Assembly (NCBI GenBank): GCA_964574985.1
Contig: CAZNPH010000009.1
Location: forward strand, 1 to 64,000
Origin: CAZNPH01 sp964574985
GTDB lineage: Bacteria > Bacteroidota > Bacteroidia > Bacteroidales > SM23-62
Length of the DNA stretch: 64,000 nucleotides
Direction of reading: 5' to 3'
Under the pieces are notes generated by a model. The model made no database searches. It was not told the origin of the DNA and saw only the letters and a program-made list of their open reading frames with translations. Within the stretch, counting starts at the first letter, position 1, and every line of letters starts with the position of its first letter. The position numbers and the translations under genes were made by a program. Positions 62,425 to 64,000 of the stretch are shown piece after piece.

Positions 62425-63930
62425 TTACCTGCACTTCAACCGGGAGGTGATCCCCGGATTGAACCGGATGAGCAATCCCAGCACCACAAACCACTGCACC
62501 AGGCAGGTCATGACACTGAAGGGATTGAAAGGATTGAACCAGTCATCCGGGGCAAATACCGTGGCGGACAGGAGCAGCCACCAGCCAAGCAGGACCAGCG
62601 CCGCCACAGGTACGAAACAGCCCATTACCACTTCCCACCATTTTCCGACGGACCGGTCATAATGCGGATCATTGATCTCCCTGCGAAACCGGCCAGGACC
62701 ATACCGGATCACCGCAGCGGCGATGAATGCGCCGGAGATCACCAGTGCAATGCCCCATACATAATCCTGATTGGTCAGAAATCCCAGATGGCCGGCCGAA
62801 GGAATGCCCAGCAGGTAAACCACCCCCACGACGGTCAAAATGGCTCTTGAACGCTTCATCCCGGCATCCAGCATTACCCTGACCGGGAGTTCCAGCATGG
62901 CGATCAGGGAAGAAAATCCGGCAAAGCCAAGTCCCAGGAAAAAAAGAACGGACAGGATCCCGCCCAGCGGCATCCGGGAAAAAAGCTGTGGCATCCAGAT
63001 AAATGTGAGTCCGGTCGAAGCCGGTCCGCTGGTCTTCATTACCTCAAGCACCTGTTGATCATGCATGTGCAATTCGGTCTGCAGCACGGAAAATACCGTA
63101 CCGAAGATCATGATCCCCGCCATCAGCGAGATAACGTTGTTCCCGATGCCGGTGGCAAATGCATTCCTGACAGCCCCGTGTTCGATCTTCATATATGCGG
63201 CATAGGTCAAAAACAGTCCCCATCCCGCCCCGGTATCCCAGGCATTCTGGGTCAACGCCTGCAACCATGTCTGGGGATCCCTGAGCTGTGCCCAATCCGG
63301 CGTGAAAAGATACCCGATCCCTTCCACCGCACCCGGAAGGGTGAAAGTCCGTATAACCGACAGCAGAACAATGATCAGCAGGGCCGGGATCAGGATGGTG
63401 TTCACTTTTTCAATGGACCGGATCCCTTTCCATATGGCCAGTGCCCCGGTGGCAAGGGCCAGGGCATGGAACAGAAACGGTCCGGCTCCCTGCTGGAAAT
63501 TTTCCCATACAGCCATTGACGATCCGGTATCCCGGGGGAGGGGATAGAACAGCATCCTGAAAAAATAGTACATGCACCATCCCACGATCACTGCATAAAA
63601 AAATGCAATGGCGGTGGATACAAAAGCCACGAAACCTCCCATCCAGGCGAATTTCCTGCCCATGGCCCTGGAAAAAATGCCCACCACACCCTTCCGGTGT
63701 TTCCGTCCGAGTGCGTATTCGGCAATGATCAGGGGGATGCTCCACAGGAACAGGAAGGTAATCCATGCAATGAGAAAAGCACCGGCACCATCCTCTCCTC
63801 CCATTTGGGCTGCAATTCGGGGAAACCGCCAGATGTTGCCGGTCCCCACGGCGATCCCCAGGGCGCTCAGCAGCAATCCGAGACGGGACGAAAACCGCTG
63901 GTTCGCAGAAGCGTCGACCTTTTCATCCAT
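62425..63930 (-). CDS. Sodium-dependent transporter (NSS/SLC6-like)
   Basis: A 501-residue polytopic transporter of the neurotransmitter:sodium symporter family with about 11-12 membrane segments. The N-terminal signature LGIAVGTGNIWRFPRIAAQMGG is intact. Bacterial members usually carry amino acids, so its link to the convergent sugar operon is uncertain. The ATG at 63930 (DEKVDASANQRFSSRLG) is chosen over a TTG at 63966. Stops are 2 bp apart. Confidence 0.9.
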   Translation of the reverse strand: MDEKVDASANQRFSSRLGLLLSALGIAVGTGNIWRFPRIAAQMGGEDGAGAFLIAWITFLFLWSIPLIIAEYALGRKHRKGVVGIFSRAMGRKFAWMGGFVAFVSTAIAFFYAVIVGWCMYYFFRMLFYPLPRDTGSSMAVWENFQQGAGPFLFHALALATGALAIWKGIRSIEKVNTILIPALLIIVLLSVIRTFTLPGAVEGIGYLFTPDWAQLRDPQTWLQALTQNAWDTGAGWGLFLTYAAYMKIEHGAVRNAFATGIGNNVISLMAGIMIFGTVFSVLQTELHMHDQQVLEVMKTSGPASTGLTFIWMPQLFSRMPLGGILSVLFFLGLGFAGFSSLIAMLELPVRVMLDAGMKRSRAILTVVGVVYLLGIPSAGHLGFLTNQDYVWGIALVISGAFIAAAVIRYGPGRFRREINDPHYDRSVGKWWEVVMGCFVPVAALVLLGWWLLLSATVFAPDDWFNPFNPFSVMTCLVQWFVVLGLLIRFNPGITSRLKCR

Positions 63931-64000
63931 GGGTAAGATTGAAGAATAAATCCTCCGGTCACCCAAATATGAAAAAAATATTCATAATTTCGCAATCTGT
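63931..64000. other. Upstream region of the NSS transporter
   Basis: A 70-bp AT-rich stretch at the window edge. Minus-strand words such as CATATTTGGG resemble a -7 box with shortened spacing, but I would not call a promoter. No gene is seen. Confidence 0.3.

Overview
The window is a stretch of chromosome from a member of the Bacteroidota, most likely class Bacteroidia (Bacteroidales/Marinilabiliales-like). The main evidence is a SprA type IX secretion translocon in the malic enzyme-ruvA-sprA-gcvH order, a fused LpxC/FabZ enzyme, Bacteroidota-restricted families such as DUF4837 and GSCFA, and promoters of the phylum's TTTG-N19-21-TAnnTTTG type. Most genes are housekeeping genes. They are densely packed, with ATGA overlaps and convergent stops a few bases apart. 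The genus cannot be named from the sequence alone.

Layout. 1-460: a 71-bp tandem repeat fused to a 17-bp copy of a tRNA 3' end, two terminator hairpins in opposite orientation, and an initiator tRNA-fMet gene. 597-6994: envelope and translation genes (M23 peptidase, dxr, rseP, tatA, gatA, a DUF4837 lipoprotein). 7002-12465 (minus): a small glycan locus with a beta-propeller protein, a serine-type sulfatase and a GH106-like rhamnosidase lipoprotein. 12676-16666: a PorE-like envelope protein with three SPOR repeats, then UPF0316, a SiaC-like protein and a small basic protein. 17079-30426: leucyl aminopeptidase, pdxA, malic enzyme, ruvA, sprA, gcvH. 30432-35005 (minus): rimP-nusA-infB, preceded by a leader with a terminator-like hairpin. 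35168-39792: HD phosphohydrolase, lpxD, lpxC/fabZ, lpxA, then thiL on the minus strand. 40950-47501: sufBCDSE, a SufT-like gene and queG. 47513-52204: yjbQ, a hydrolase-fold protein lacking its nucleophile, GSCFA, a small gene, and two of the three AmmeMemoRadiSam genes. 52228-55253: SSS symporter, Mut7-C protein, Mth938-domain protein.

55363-63930 is the accessory region. It holds a Gfo/Idh/MocA dehydrogenase, a TIM-barrel isomerase/epimerase, a beta-helix lipoprotein and a DUF1080 (3-keto-disaccharide hydrolase family) protein. These are followed by a HutC-type GntR regulator, DeoC aldolase, a PfkB-like kinase and an NSS transporter. A perfect palindrome between the DUF1080 and GntR genes overlaps the -33 box of the regulator's promoter. 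This is the best candidate for an undescribed pathway: a regulated catabolic module for an unidentified sugar, possibly joined to 3-keto-glycoside chemistry.

The other observations most worth following are the probable attenuator in the nusA operon leader, the catalytically dead hydrolase next to GSCFA, the PorE-like protein with a SPOR tail, and the tRNA-end/tandem-repeat junction at the left edge. All functional calls come from reading the sequence; no database search was run.
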